Shown here: positions 29,244 to 37,008 of the stretch, piece after piece
Layout: every line of letters starts with the position of its first letter
How positions within the stretch are numbered: position 1 is the stretch's first letter
Virus record (IMG/VR): IMGVR_UViG_3300020205_001884
Location: 1-54,806 of that record
Source of the DNA: a virus
DNA length: 54,806 nt
Reading direction: 5' to 3' (one strand)
The notes under the pieces: model-generated
The model's database searches: none
The model's input: only the letters and a program-made list of their open reading frames with translations
Told to the model about the DNA's origin: nothing
Made by a program: the position numbers and the translations under genes

Positions 29244-30857
29244 TTATTTATTTTTAGTATTGGTTGGAACCCAAGGTTTTTTATTATTTTTAAGATAGGT
29301 ATTGGTTGTCTTGGCGTCTGTTACTTTATTCAAGTATGGATCCTTATCATTTATTGGTTTTGGATCTCTCCCAAATCTTGGAGCAGTTTCGGTTTCTGGA
29401 ATATACAGCTTTGGTGTGATTGTTTTAATATTCTGAGGAGCTTTCAACTCTATCTTATCACTAGAGGAACGAATTAGAGCATAATTTTCTGCTACAAACT
29501 CAAAACTTGCAGCACTATACAGTTTCATGGGAGAAATCCCATCTATTGATGAGAATATGTCCATATTAGCAAAAGATTTTATCAACATGGTTCCAGAAGA
29601 GTGTAATGTAAGATCTGTACCAGAAGTCACATCTAGAGTACCACCAGCACGAATCATGCCATATCCATAAATATCAACAGTCATTGTGTTGCTATATTTT
29701 TCTGTTTTTATTTTAGCAGATTCGTCTGAATTGCCAGCAACCTGTACTATCTGATTTCCGCTAACATACACTCTTTTAGCACCCTCCAAATATTCCGCAT
29801 AATAACCAGAAGGGTTTGTGAGGTATTTTTGATCAAATTCACCATCGATTCTTTCATCGCGATTTCCTCCTATTTCATGAATAACATTTCCACCAACTAC
29901 CGTGTGCATGTGTCCAACCACTTCTAAATTATAATCTCCACCAACTGTGTGATTGTAGTTACCCTGATCTTGTAAAATGTTCACATCGCCTTTGTTCACA
30001 CGCATATTCAAATCGCCTTCTGCTAATGAAACATTCATATTTCCTTTATGAACATATATGTTTACATTGGCATTACCCGATATGTGGATATCAAAATTTA
30101 CATTCTTTTCTGGTGTGTTATCGTCTTCGTCACTATTAATCAGAATCTTCAATCCTTTGTCTATAGTAACTGTAGAATACCCACCTAAATGAACATAATT
30201 GTCTCTAAACACATGGATATAATTGTCTCGAACATTTTGATGAATCACATCTCCATTCGGAAAGTATTCATAATTAGAACCAGATCTATGAAAGAATGAA
30301 ACTCGTTCGCTTCCCGGCGTATCATCAGTTTCAGTAACATGTCCGGATTCTGTTTGAGTTACTTTATTGAACGGGTATATTGTTCTTGGCTTAAATTCTT
30401 CGCTTTTCTTTTCTTGTCCATTACAAGGATCTTTTTCTTCAATCTTCTCGCCATTGATACGACCGTGTTCTGTTTTTGGTTGTGTCCATTGATTAACTTG
30501 TGGTTTTTCAACTGTTGGTGTTTGTGTTTGGGGATTTACTTGTGCGGTTGGTTGAACTGCTCCGGGAGGAGTAGAACTGGCTTTCACCTTTCCGCCGGCT
30601 ACTGCTGGACTTCCACCGCCGCCACCACCGCCACCGCCGCCTCCACCACCCGCAGCTGCGGCTAACGCCGCTTGAGATGCTGCTGTATCTGTTGCATTAT
30701 TTGAAGATGGATTTACCTTTCCACCAGAAACAGTAACATTAGTTGCAGATGTAGTGTTTGGCAAAGGTTTTCTATTTCTAGAACCTGTCTTCCCCTTTAC
30801 CTGTTTTGCAGTACCATTTGGTGGTATTATATTTGGATCATCGCAATTATTTGACAT
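29244..30857 (-). CDS. Central spike protein, gp5 C-terminal/VgrG-like beta-helix
   Basis: The middle of this 537-aa protein (about residues 230-345) shows short strand repeats: NVNIYVHKGNMNVSLAEGDL, NMRVNKGDVNILQDQGNYNH and TVGGDYNLEVVGHMHTVVGG. These are the V-x-G-type repeats of the gp5 C-terminal needle and VgrG spikes. The N-terminal 130 residues are disordered, with a run of 13 glycines (30612-30650). No lysozyme motif is present. It follows the gp5-type OB-fold gene by 4 bases, so the T4 gp5 polypeptide appears split here into two genes. The C-terminus (APRFGRDPKPINDKDPYLNK) is polar. Function: membrane-piercing tip of the tail tube. Confidence 0.78.
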   Translation of the reverse strand: MSNNCDDPNIIPPNGTAKQVKGKTGSRNRKPLPNTTSATNVTVSGGKVNPSSNNATDTAASQAALAAAAGGGGGGGGGGGGGSPAVAGGKVKASSTPPGAVQPTAQVNPQTQTPTVEKPQVNQWTQPKTEHGRINGEKIEEKDPCNGQEKKSEEFKPRTIYPFNKVTQTESGHVTETDDTPGSERVSFFHRSGSNYEYFPNGDVIHQNVRDNYIHVFRDNYVHLGGYSTVTIDKGLKILINSDEDDNTPEKNVNFDIHISGNANVNIYVHKGNMNVSLAEGDLNMRVNKGDVNILQDQGNYNHTVGGDYNLEVVGHMHTVVGGNVIHEIGGNRDERIDGEFDQKYLTNPSGYYAEYLEGAKRVYVSGNQIVQVAGNSDESAKIKTEKYSNTMTVDIYGYGMIRAGGTLDVTSGTDLTLHSSGTMLIKSFANMDIFSSIDGISPMKLYSAASFEFVAENYALIRSSSDKIELKAPQNIKTITPKLYIPETETAPRFGRDPKPINDKDPYLNKVTDAKTTNTYLKNNKKPWVPTNTKNK

Positions 30858-30861
30858 TATA

Positions 30862-31704
30862 TTATCCTAAAATTTTTCCATTATTGGCATTCAATGGTTC
30901 TTCTTTTACCAATTTCCAATTTTTAAATTCTGAAGATAACATAGTACTGGCAACAGAATTATCTCCATATCCAAATCCACTCAATGTTCCTTTATTTGTA
31001 TTAGAAATATTAATAACACCACATTTGAATTTCTCTTCTACTTTTATATCTGCAATCTTAGAATAATCATATAGACCATCCGGTCTTGCAGTTTTCTTTA
31101 ATTCTATTATTGTGTTTGCTATTTTGGTAGGATCATTTATTGCAATAGAACGACCATCTTTGCTTGTTTGTTTTTGTGGTTCCTTTTCGGTGAGCTGAAC
31201 TCCACGATCTTTTGTTACTTTATCTTTTCCAAATGGATATTTCCGTTCAACATCTTTCGATGGAAATTCTTTTAGTTCCTTTTTAGTTCTAGGATCTCTA
31301 AATCCATCTCCATAATTTTTCTGAAATGTTTCTTTTGCCGAAGTCTTTTGCTGTAAAGTATCGGAACCAGTTGTGTCTTTTTTCTCAGTTTCTTCCGGAA
31401 GAGTTGGTAACCACCCAATGATCACGGGTTGTTGACAATCAACTCCATCTTTAAAGAAACCAAAAACCCAAAGACCTTCTGCAATTCCGGTTGGACTGCT
31501 CTGTGGTGTTGCACCGGTCGTGGGTGGTTGTACTACTTCTGCCCATGGCAAAGCCGATGTCGGGATATCCTTTTGAAATGGACTATGATATCCATGTATT
31601 CTTACACGAACTCTGCCCTTTTGTAGAGGATCTATACGATCTTCAACACACCCCCACCACCATCTAAATGTAGGATTTCCTAATGTTGGATTAGGCATAT
31701 TCAT
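30862..31704 (-). CDS. 5: Baseplate hub gp5-type OB-fold protein (no lysozyme domain)
   Basis: Residues about 8-100 form the gp5/VgrG OB-fold: NPTFRWWWGCVEDRIDPLQK, GRVRVRIHGYHSP, ALPWAEVVQP, GLWVFGFFKDG and QQPVIIGWLP, all conserved in gp5 N-terminal domains. The next 180 residues are charged and low complexity, and no glycoside hydrolase motif is visible, whereas T4 gp5 carries a lysozyme between the OB-fold and the needle. The start overlaps the gp27-like gene by 14 bases, matching the structural partnership of gp27 and gp5 at the hub. The spike gene follows directly. Confidence 0.82.
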   Translation of the reverse strand: MNMPNPTLGNPTFRWWWGCVEDRIDPLQKGRVRVRIHGYHSPFQKDIPTSALPWAEVVQPPTTGATPQSSPTGIAEGLWVFGFFKDGVDCQQPVIIGWLPTLPEETEKKDTTGSDTLQQKTSAKETFQKNYGDGFRDPRTKKELKEFPSKDVERKYPFGKDKVTKDRGVQLTEKEPQKQTSKDGRSIAINDPTKIANTIIELKKTARPDGLYDYSKIADIKVEEKFKCGVINISNTNKGTLSGFGYGDNSVASTMLSSEFKNWKLVKEEPLNANNGKILG

Positions 31705-32983
31705 CTCCTATAGAATCTTTAATTGCTTTTACGCGCATAGTATACACAGCAGTTGCTGCTGTTGGTGTTACTCCTTGTCGCATAACGATATCATGTGTTA
31801 TTTCTACTACTAGAAATTTTCCACTGTAAAATATATCAGTTTGTTTCATTTGTACTTTACTTGTATCCAGAATTGATTCATGTAATGGTCGTCTAAATTC
31901 CAGTAAATCTCCAACTTTCATTTCACTGTTTCCAGGTACAACCATATTCAATGTCATCTGATTTGATAATTGCATAGATGTTAGTCTATTTCCAACCCAA
32001 TCGTCCTGAAGACCAACTTCATCTTGTCCTGATGCATTTTCAGAACAATCGTATAAAAATCTTTGCTTATTGTATCTTCTTACTGCTACTCCACTCTTTG
32101 CAATATCATCAAATAATGGATCTTTTGTTGTATCTACTATTGGTTTATTTGATATTTTTGTGTATTGATCTGGTTGTAGGACATGCGTTTTTGAATAGTA
32201 ATTGCCTGTAGTGCTATCAAAGGAAATGATTTCTGATGAATACATTCCTCCTAGTGCGTTGTCTATTGGCGCAAAAGATTCGGAGCCGTGCTTCAATATA
32301 CTATACTTTGCATCCATCATGGTTAGATCTGGAGTTGGTAAAATGTATTTGTACTTCCATTTTACTTCTTTTTTCTTAAAGGAAGATAGTGGTTTAAAAT
32401 AAAACTTGTGATCTATATCCTGATAGAAAATAAAATCAACATCTTTTGGATTTTCTGATGCTCTTGCTTGCTTTGATAGATTTGTTATATGGGAAAAGAC
32501 TGAATCGTATGGAAGGACTTTTTTGACTTTACCAACAGATTTTGTAGTTTCACATTTTATATCAAGTTCCTTACACATTTTTGTCACTATGTCAGAAACA
32601 GTATCATCAAAATATCTTGATATCATTCTAGATTCATTAATAAAAACATATTTAGAACTAAAATAACCAATCGCAACGCTGTTTGTAGTTCCTTCTGTTG
32701 GTCCAGGCATATACTTGTAGACAAAAAATTCTTTGCTTTGAATTTCTTTTTCAGAACTATTGCCAAGCATACTATGAAAAGAAAATTCAATTTTAGTCAA
32801 TCCGTTGAACCCACCAATAACTTGAGATAATCTGGAACTTGCTGTATCAAATACAACAAAAAATCCACGCAAAACAGGTTCAAAGACACTTTCAGTTAGT
32901 GATATCTCTTTTATGATATCAGAAACATCAATATCTTTTATTTTGATAACTGGTCTATTTGTATTTAAAACAAGTGGAATCAT
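31691..32983 (-). CDS. 27: Baseplate hub protein, gp27-like
   Basis: This 430-aa protein (T4 gp27 is 391 aa) has features of the gp27/phage tail protein D family: an N-terminal beta region with VSDIIKEISLTESVFEPVLR, FFVVFDTAS, then a central helical segment (DDTVSDIVTKMCKELDIKC, SHITNLSKQA) and a C-terminal beta domain with MTLNMVVPGNSEMKVGDLLE and GKFLVVEITHDIV. gp27 trimers form the cup that connects the tail tube to gp5, and the gp5 homologue overlaps the end of this gene. Identification rests on domain pattern and on neighbours rather than a single signature motif. Confidence 0.75.
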   Translation of the reverse strand: MIPLVLNTNRPVIKIKDIDVSDIIKEISLTESVFEPVLRGFFVVFDTASSRLSQVIGGFNGLTKIEFSFHSMLGNSSEKEIQSKEFFVYKYMPGPTEGTTNSVAIGYFSSKYVFINESRMISRYFDDTVSDIVTKMCKELDIKCETTKSVGKVKKVLPYDSVFSHITNLSKQARASENPKDVDFIFYQDIDHKFYFKPLSSFKKKEVKWKYKYILPTPDLTMMDAKYSILKHGSESFAPIDNALGGMYSSEIISFDSTTGNYYSKTHVLQPDQYTKISNKPIVDTTKDPLFDDIAKSGVAVRRYNKQRFLYDCSENASGQDEVGLQDDWVGNRLTSMQLSNQMTLNMVVPGNSEMKVGDLLEFRRPLHESILDTSKVQMKQTDIFYSGKFLVVEITHDIVMRQGVTPTAATAVYTMRVKAIKDSIGDEYA

Positions 32984-32984
32984 A

Positions 32985-33710
32985 TCAATCAGCTCTCGCT
33001 AATACTTTAAATGCGTTTACATATGTCGAAATATATGTGGGGTTTATTAAAAATATACTTCTTCTGTTTTCGTTTTCTTGTACTTCATAATCATAATTAG
33101 AAACAATATTTTGCTGTCCCTCTGAATTAATATAAGCATTTAAATATGTTCTATTTTCATCACCATCGTTTGTATGGTGAACTGCATATATGTTTTCGTA
33201 TACTACTCTAGAAACAACCAAGGATGCAATTATTTTTTTATTTATATCAAGAAATTGAACAACAGATCCAGAAATAACAATTTCTTCTGTTTTTGTTATT
33301 ACTATTTTATTTAAATTTCTGTCACATTCTGATACCGTGCTTAGTTTTCCAGCAGAATTTATAATATACTTGGTATCACAAAAATTAAATTGATTGTTTA
33401 TATCAGTTTCCTTGAAAAACAAAGCAATCCTATTGCCATATTTCGATTCCACATATTGTCCCAATTCTTGCGAAGACATTGGCCAATCAAAATAACGACT
33501 CTTAATATTATTGACAAGAAGAATAGTCCAATAGTAATCAACACTTCCATAGTAATCAAAAGAAACACTCTCTGGAGTTTCTCCTTCACCTATGGAATAT
33601 TGATCTACCAAATTACTTTTAGATACATCACCAGTAAGTGAAATTCTCTTTAAGATATCTGGAATTACTATTCCATTATATTCGGTTGTTCCTAATTTAT
33701 TGAAATACAC
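32985..33710 (-). CDS. 53: Baseplate wedge subunit gp53
   Basis: The start has a hallmark of gp53 in T4-like phages: a short N-terminal segment, then SLTGDVSKSNLVDQYSIGEG, then ETPESVSFDYYGSVDYYWTI followed by LLVNNIKSRYFDWPMSSQEL. The last part is a LysM-like stretch conserved in gp53. Its length of 241 aa compares with 196 aa in T4. gp53 joins neighbouring wedges during baseplate assembly. It lies between the tube-cap gene and gp27, one base from the next start. Confidence 0.9.
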   Translation of the reverse strand: MYFNKLGTTEYNGIVIPDILKRISLTGDVSKSNLVDQYSIGEGETPESVSFDYYGSVDYYWTILLVNNIKSRYFDWPMSSQELGQYVESKYGNRIALFFKETDINNQFNFCDTKYIINSAGKLSTVSECDRNLNKIVITKTEEIVISGSVVQFLDINKKIIASLVVSRVVYENIYAVHHTNDGDENRTYLNAYINSEGQQNIVSNYDYEVQENENRRSIFLINPTYISTYVNAFKVLARAD

Positions 33711-33719
33711 AATTAACCT

Positions 33720-34499
33720 TTACTTTGAATTGTCGCTGTATAGTTTCTGAATTGATTGCTGAGTTTGTGGGAACAGTTCTTGTAATTCTATAGTCAAGAC
33801 TGTATGTACTGCAGTACCATCATCATGAAATGCGGGCATTCCTGAACCAAATGAATTTATCGTAAGATTGGTCATAGCACATGGTAGTGTACTGATGATA
33901 ATTTTGCTTTGTACCTGGAGTTTCACTCTGAACAAATATGGAGTAAGAAAATTCATATTACTTTCTAATCGTGGATGCATCTTTAAACGAAAATCTTCTA
34001 TCATTCTATTATACCCCTTAGAATCTTCTCGTCTAAGCGGAATAAGATCCCAAGTGAATTGAAAATTTCTCAAATTGGATGATTGAAACAGTAAAGTATT
34101 TACTGTATTTTTTGCAATTCCAGCATTCTGCCTCAGAGAGTCCATTACACCGGGAAGAATGCCAGCACCAGCGACAATATCAAGACCACTACCATACATG
34201 GCATTTGCTCCTACTGCACCACTGTCAGAACCAGCACCACCACCCGTTTTACCACCAGTAAATAAAGCACTCAATGCACTATCGCCTAATTCTTTTTGTT
34301 GCCAATCTATGGAAAATACATTATTCAGTTCTTTTGGTAACTGTAAATAATATGACATTATTGGAGTAGCATTGGCACCAAATTCAGTAGGTTCTAGTAT
34401 TTCTATTACAGACCACATTCCACCAGATTGATTGCCGTTTGCTCTTGGTGGTATTAAGTTTGAATATTTGCCTTCAGATTTGCGTTCTTTATCTGCCAT
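33720..34499 (-). CDS. Baseplate tail-tube cap/junction protein, gp48/gp54-like
   Basis: The C-terminal half carries RNFQFTWDLIPLRREDSKGY followed by MIEDFRLKMHP, then NFLTPYLFRVKLQV and MTNLTINSFGSGMPAFHDDG, the pattern of gp48/gp54 tail-tube initiators in T4-like phages. The central part (about residues 75-120) is Gly/Ala/Ser-rich. These proteins sit on the hub and start polymerisation of the tube. It is the first gene of the minus-strand tail operon and is transcribed divergently from gp4. Which of gp48 and gp54 it represents cannot be decided from sequence alone. A GGAG lies 12 bases before the ATG. No clear promoter is seen upstream on this strand. Confidence 0.75.
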   Translation of the reverse strand: MADKERKSEGKYSNLIPPRANGNQSGGMWSVIEILEPTEFGANATPIMSYYLQLPKELNNVFSIDWQQKELGDSALSALFTGGKTGGGAGSDSGAVGANAMYGSGLDIVAGAGILPGVMDSLRQNAGIAKNTVNTLLFQSSNLRNFQFTWDLIPLRREDSKGYNRMIEDFRLKMHPRLESNMNFLTPYLFRVKLQVQSKIIISTLPCAMTNLTINSFGSGMPAFHDDGTAVHTVLTIELQELFPQTQQSIQKLYSDNSK

Positions 34500-34521
34500 T
34501 TTCGCAATTACTCCGTTTCTG

Positions 34522-34528
34522 CTAAATA
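34522..34528 (+). promoter_or_regulatory. Late-promoter-like element CTAAATA before gp4
   Basis: CTAAATA resembles the T4 late promoter box TATAAATA. The surrounding 12 bases TGCTAAATAGTA recur exactly at 53,026-53,037 on the other strand, also just upstream of a gene. With T4 spacing, transcription would start about 6 bases after the box, one base before the gp4 ATG at 34535. Confidence 0.5.
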
Positions 34529-34534
34529 GTATGT

Positions 34535-34996
34535 ATGTCCTATAAAGGTAAATTTAAACCAAAGAACCCATCAAAGTACTCTGGGGATCACACAAATATT
34601 GTGTATCGTTCTCTGTGGGAAAGAAAATTTATGACTTTCTGTGACAACACCGAAAACATAATCAAATGGGCATCAGAAGAACTTCCAATACCGTACATAT
34701 CCCCCGTAGATAAAAAATATCATAGGTATTTTGTTGACTTTATAATAGAAGTAAAAGAGAAGAATGGTGAAGTTCAAACATATCTAGTAGAGATAAAACC
34801 ACATAGAAAATGCTCAGAGCCTGTGAAAAAGAAGAAGATCACAAAAGGATATCTACACGAAATAGTAGAATGGCAGATAAATAAATCAAAATGGGCATTT
34901 GCAGAACAATTTGCAAATAAACGCAACTGGAAGTTCAAGATAATAACAGAGAAAGAACTATTTGGTGGAAAAGAACCAACAACCGACGAACTCTGA
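34535..34996 (+). CDS. 4: Head completion protein gp4 (PD-(D/E)XK-like)
   Basis: This 153-aa protein matches T4 gp4 (150 aa) in length and pattern: YSGDHTNIVYRSLWERKFM, then RYFVDFIIEV, then TYLVEIKPH. E29, D68, E86 and K88 are arranged like the active site of a PD-(D/E)XK nuclease of the TnsA type. In T4, gp4 is needed to complete filled heads so that tails can join. It is transcribed divergently from the tail operon. The start at 34535 is the only reasonable ATG, but it leaves almost no leader after the late-type box. It overlaps the next gene by 35 bases. Confidence 0.88.
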   Translation: MSYKGKFKPKNPSKYSGDHTNIVYRSLWERKFMTFCDNTENIIKWASEELPIPYISPVDKKYHRYFVDFIIEVKEKNGEVQTYLVEIKPHRKCSEPVKKKKITKGYLHEIVEWQINKSKWAFAEQFANKRNWKFKIITEKELFGGKEPTTDEL

Positions 34997-35540
34997 GGAT
35001 GCTCCCAAGAACGCAGCAAATTGGTTCAAAGAAAGCATTAAAGGTATTGTTAAAACTCAAAAAGGAAAACCATCCGATTATAAAGAGTTTTTTCAAGATA
35101 GTGAGAAGAATGTACGCAGAAAGCTGCTGGGACAGGTTTTACTTTTCAACTATAGACCCACTTCCAGAATACGGGTATACGATAAGTTTCCATTAGTAAT
35201 AGTCACTGGAATGACGGGAACTGGGTTTTCTGGTATAAATTTGCATTATATCCCACCAATGGACAGATTGAAGATTGTATTGATGATGGACTCTCTTTTA
35301 TATAATAGAAAAGAAGAAGATCCTCAAAAAATGCGTATTAAGATATTGTCATTATTTAATAAGAAAATCTTTGCTAAATATTACGGAACAGTATTTAATC
35401 AATACACCACTGCTAATATTTTTGGAAAACCTAAAATAACGACACCAGAAGAATGGACAAATTTTGCGTTTCTTCCCGTATTCAAGGGAATCAATCCAAG
35501 TAGATTATATTCTCAGATTCTAAAGGAAGTAAACAAATAA
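34962..35540 (+). CDS. gp2-like DNA-end protector/head-tail completion protein
   Basis: The central region has YDKFPLVIVTGMTGTGFSGI followed by NLHYIPPMDRLKIVLMMDSL. I associate this pattern (a short strand, G-F-x-G-x-N-x-H-Y-x-P-P) with the gp2-type DNA-end protector annotated in T4-like phages. In T4, gene 2 adjoins gene 4, and it does so here. There is no ATG at the N-terminus: the frame opens with TTG at 34962 or GTG at 34965, inside the gp4 coding region, so a non-ATG start coupled to gp4 translation is likely. Length is 192 aa versus 274 aa for T4 gp2, so the assignment is moderate. Confidence 0.65.
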   Translation: MVEKNQQPTNSEDAPKNAANWFKESIKGIVKTQKGKPSDYKEFFQDSEKNVRRKLLGQVLLFNYRPTSRIRVYDKFPLVIVTGMTGTGFSGINLHYIPPMDRLKIVLMMDSLLYNRKEEDPQKMRIKILSLFNKKIFAKYYGTVFNQYTTANIFGKPKITTPEEWTNFAFLPVFKGINPSRLYSQILKEVNK

Positions 35541-36088
35541 TGGCAATATCATCATCAGTAACTGGGTTTTCTGCAATAGCACTAGCAACAAATGGATTGG
35601 TTAGACCTAATCGATTTTTTGTAGAAATTAATTTTCCATTTGCAAAAAATAAAGGAGTTGCAAATTTCGATTCATATGCAGAAAGTGTAGAGTTTCCTGC
35701 GATGGCAATTGGAACTGCAGACTATCAATATAACACACATCCCACTCTGAAGGTGCCATATGCAAAACTACCAGCACAGGTGTGTAATATTACATTTAGA
35801 TTAGATGGAAGCGGCAATCCAGTAAAAGGATTATATGAAAACATCGAAGAGATTGTATCGGCTCAGAGTGGAGAATATTTTGTAGCATATGCAGATACCA
35901 TATGGGGTGAAATCAAAATAAATGTAATGAATATACAAGACAAAACAATATACAATTTGACATTATCGAAAGTGTTAGTAACAAATATAGATACTACACA
36001 ATATTCATTCGATGAGAGAGATTCTTACTTGAAGCAAACAGTATCATTTGCATACCAAGAAGCAAAATTTGAAACCGGCGGAGTGTGA
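35540..36088 (+). CDS. Tail tube protein family (gp19-like)
   Basis: At 182 aa it is close to T4 gp19 (163 aa). Family features are the N-terminal NGLVRPNRFFVEINFPF, then SYAESVEFPAMAIGTADYQY, and the C-terminal SFDERDSYLKQTVSFAYQEA, typical of tube-type beta-barrels. Its place beside gp26, away from the usual gp18-gp19 pair, leaves open that it is a tube-like junction protein instead of the main tube subunit. Its ATG shares one base with the preceding TAA stop. Confidence 0.75.
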   Translation: MAISSSVTGFSAIALATNGLVRPNRFFVEINFPFAKNKGVANFDSYAESVEFPAMAIGTADYQYNTHPTLKVPYAKLPAQVCNITFRLDGSGNPVKGLYENIEEIVSAQSGEYFVAYADTIWGEIKINVMNIQDKTIYNLTLSKVLVTNIDTTQYSFDERDSYLKQTVSFAYQEAKFETGGV

Positions 36089-36117
36089 TTGAAATATACC
36101 CTTTAGGAGATTAGATA

Positions 36118-36822
36118 ATGGCATTACCCAAGATCGACTTTGTAACATATGAATTGAAATTGCCCTCTAGCGAGCAAAAAATAAAATATAGACCATTCTT
36201 AGTAAAAGAAGAAAAAATTCTTCTCATTGCTGCAGAATCTAAAAACAACGAACAGATTCTATTAGCACTAGAACAAGTAATCACAAACTGTCTATTAGAT
36301 CAAGTTGATATAAGCATCCTACCTTCTTTTGATGTTGAGTATATCTTTCTGAAGATCAGAGAGAAATCTATGGGAGAAATTATAAAGGTAAATATAGTAG
36401 ATCCAGAGGAAAAGAAGAAATTTGAAGTAGATGTTGATCTAAGCAAAGTTATAGTTAAGAGATCGCCAAAACACGAAAAGCGCATAAAGCTATCGGAAAA
36501 TATGTTCGTTGAGATGAAATATCCAACAATGAAAACGATCATGTCAGTAGATGCAACCAAGCCACTCATAGAGAATGGATTTGATATATTGACTAGTTGT
36601 ATCGATAAGATATACGATAAAGATGTTGTGTATGCTTCAAAAGACTACACTAAGAAAGAACTTCAAGAATTTATAGAACAGTTCCCACAAGACATGTACG
36701 ACAAGATTGGTAATTTCTTCGAAACCATGCCAACGCTATATTACGAAAACGACGCAATATCTCCATATACAAATAAAAAGATAAAGGTAGTATTGGACAA
36801 ATTTATCGATTTTTTCAATTAG
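36118..36822 (+). CDS. 26: Baseplate hub assembly protein gp26
   Basis: The first 30 residues (LPKIDFVTYELKLPSSEQKI, then KYRPFLVKEEKILLIAAES) are diagnostic for gp26 of T4-like phages. Length is 234 aa (T4 gp26, 208 aa). gp26 is involved in assembling the baseplate hub. A TAGGAG ribosome-binding site lies 8 bases before the ATG. The last sense codons before the TAG stop are TTT TTC AAT; the run T TTT TTC (36810-36816) is a -1 slippery heptamer in the correct phase, and slippage would extend the protein by 63 residues into the next small gene to give 296 aa. Confidence 0.9.
   Translation: MALPKIDFVTYELKLPSSEQKIKYRPFLVKEEKILLIAAESKNNEQILLALEQVITNCLLDQVDISILPSFDVEYIFLKIREKSMGEIIKVNIVDPEEKKKFEVDVDLSKVIVKRSPKHEKRIKLSENMFVEMKYPTMKTIMSVDATKPLIENGFDILTSCIDKIYDKDVVYASKDYTKKELQEFIEQFPQDMYDKIGNFFETMPTLYYENDAISPYTNKKIKVVLDKFIDFFN
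36810..36816 (+). other. Candidate programmed -1 ribosomal frameshift site (T TTT TTC)
   Basis: The heptamer is in the gp26 frame as X XXY YYZ, two codons before the gp26 stop. After slippage the frame reads through CAA TTA GGG CTT and on to the stop at 37005-37007 without interruption, joining gp26 to the 52-aa gene. No strong stem-loop is apparent just downstream. The same gene logic (short ORF reached by frameshift, then a tape-measure gene) is well known in tail-assembly chaperones of lambda-like phages. Confidence 0.6.
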
Positions 36823-36848
36823 GGCTTACTAGTGAATCTCTTGAAAAC

Positions 36849-37007
36849 ATGTATAGAACCAATTTTATACTAATTCAAGAACACAAGTATAGCCTAAGTG
36901 AATTGGAGAATATGATACCTTGGGAGAGGGAAATCTATTTGAATATGTTAATTAAACATGTCGAGGACATAAATAGAAAAAGAGAGATGCTGAATAAGAA
37001 GAAATAA
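36849..37007 (+). CDS. Small tail-assembly chaperone-like protein (52 aa), expressed alone or as a gp26 fusion
   Basis: The ATG-initiated reading gives 52 residues: MYRTNFILIQEHKYSLSELE, then NMIPWEREIYLNMLIKHVED, then a basic end. The central (M)-P-W-x-R-E-x-Y pattern is typical of the second part (GT-type) of phage tail-assembly chaperones. There is no convincing Shine-Dalgarno before this ATG. The frame extends upstream without a stop through QLGLTSESLEN to the gp26 slippery site, which suggests that the main product is a gp26 fusion made by -1 frameshifting. The tape-measure-like gene starts 1 base after its stop. T4 gp51, an essential hub-assembly factor, is encoded next to gp26; homology to it cannot be judged here. 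Confidence 0.65.
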   Translation: MYRTNFILIQEHKYSLSELENMIPWEREIYLNMLIKHVEDINRKREMLNKKK

Positions 37008-37008
37008 T

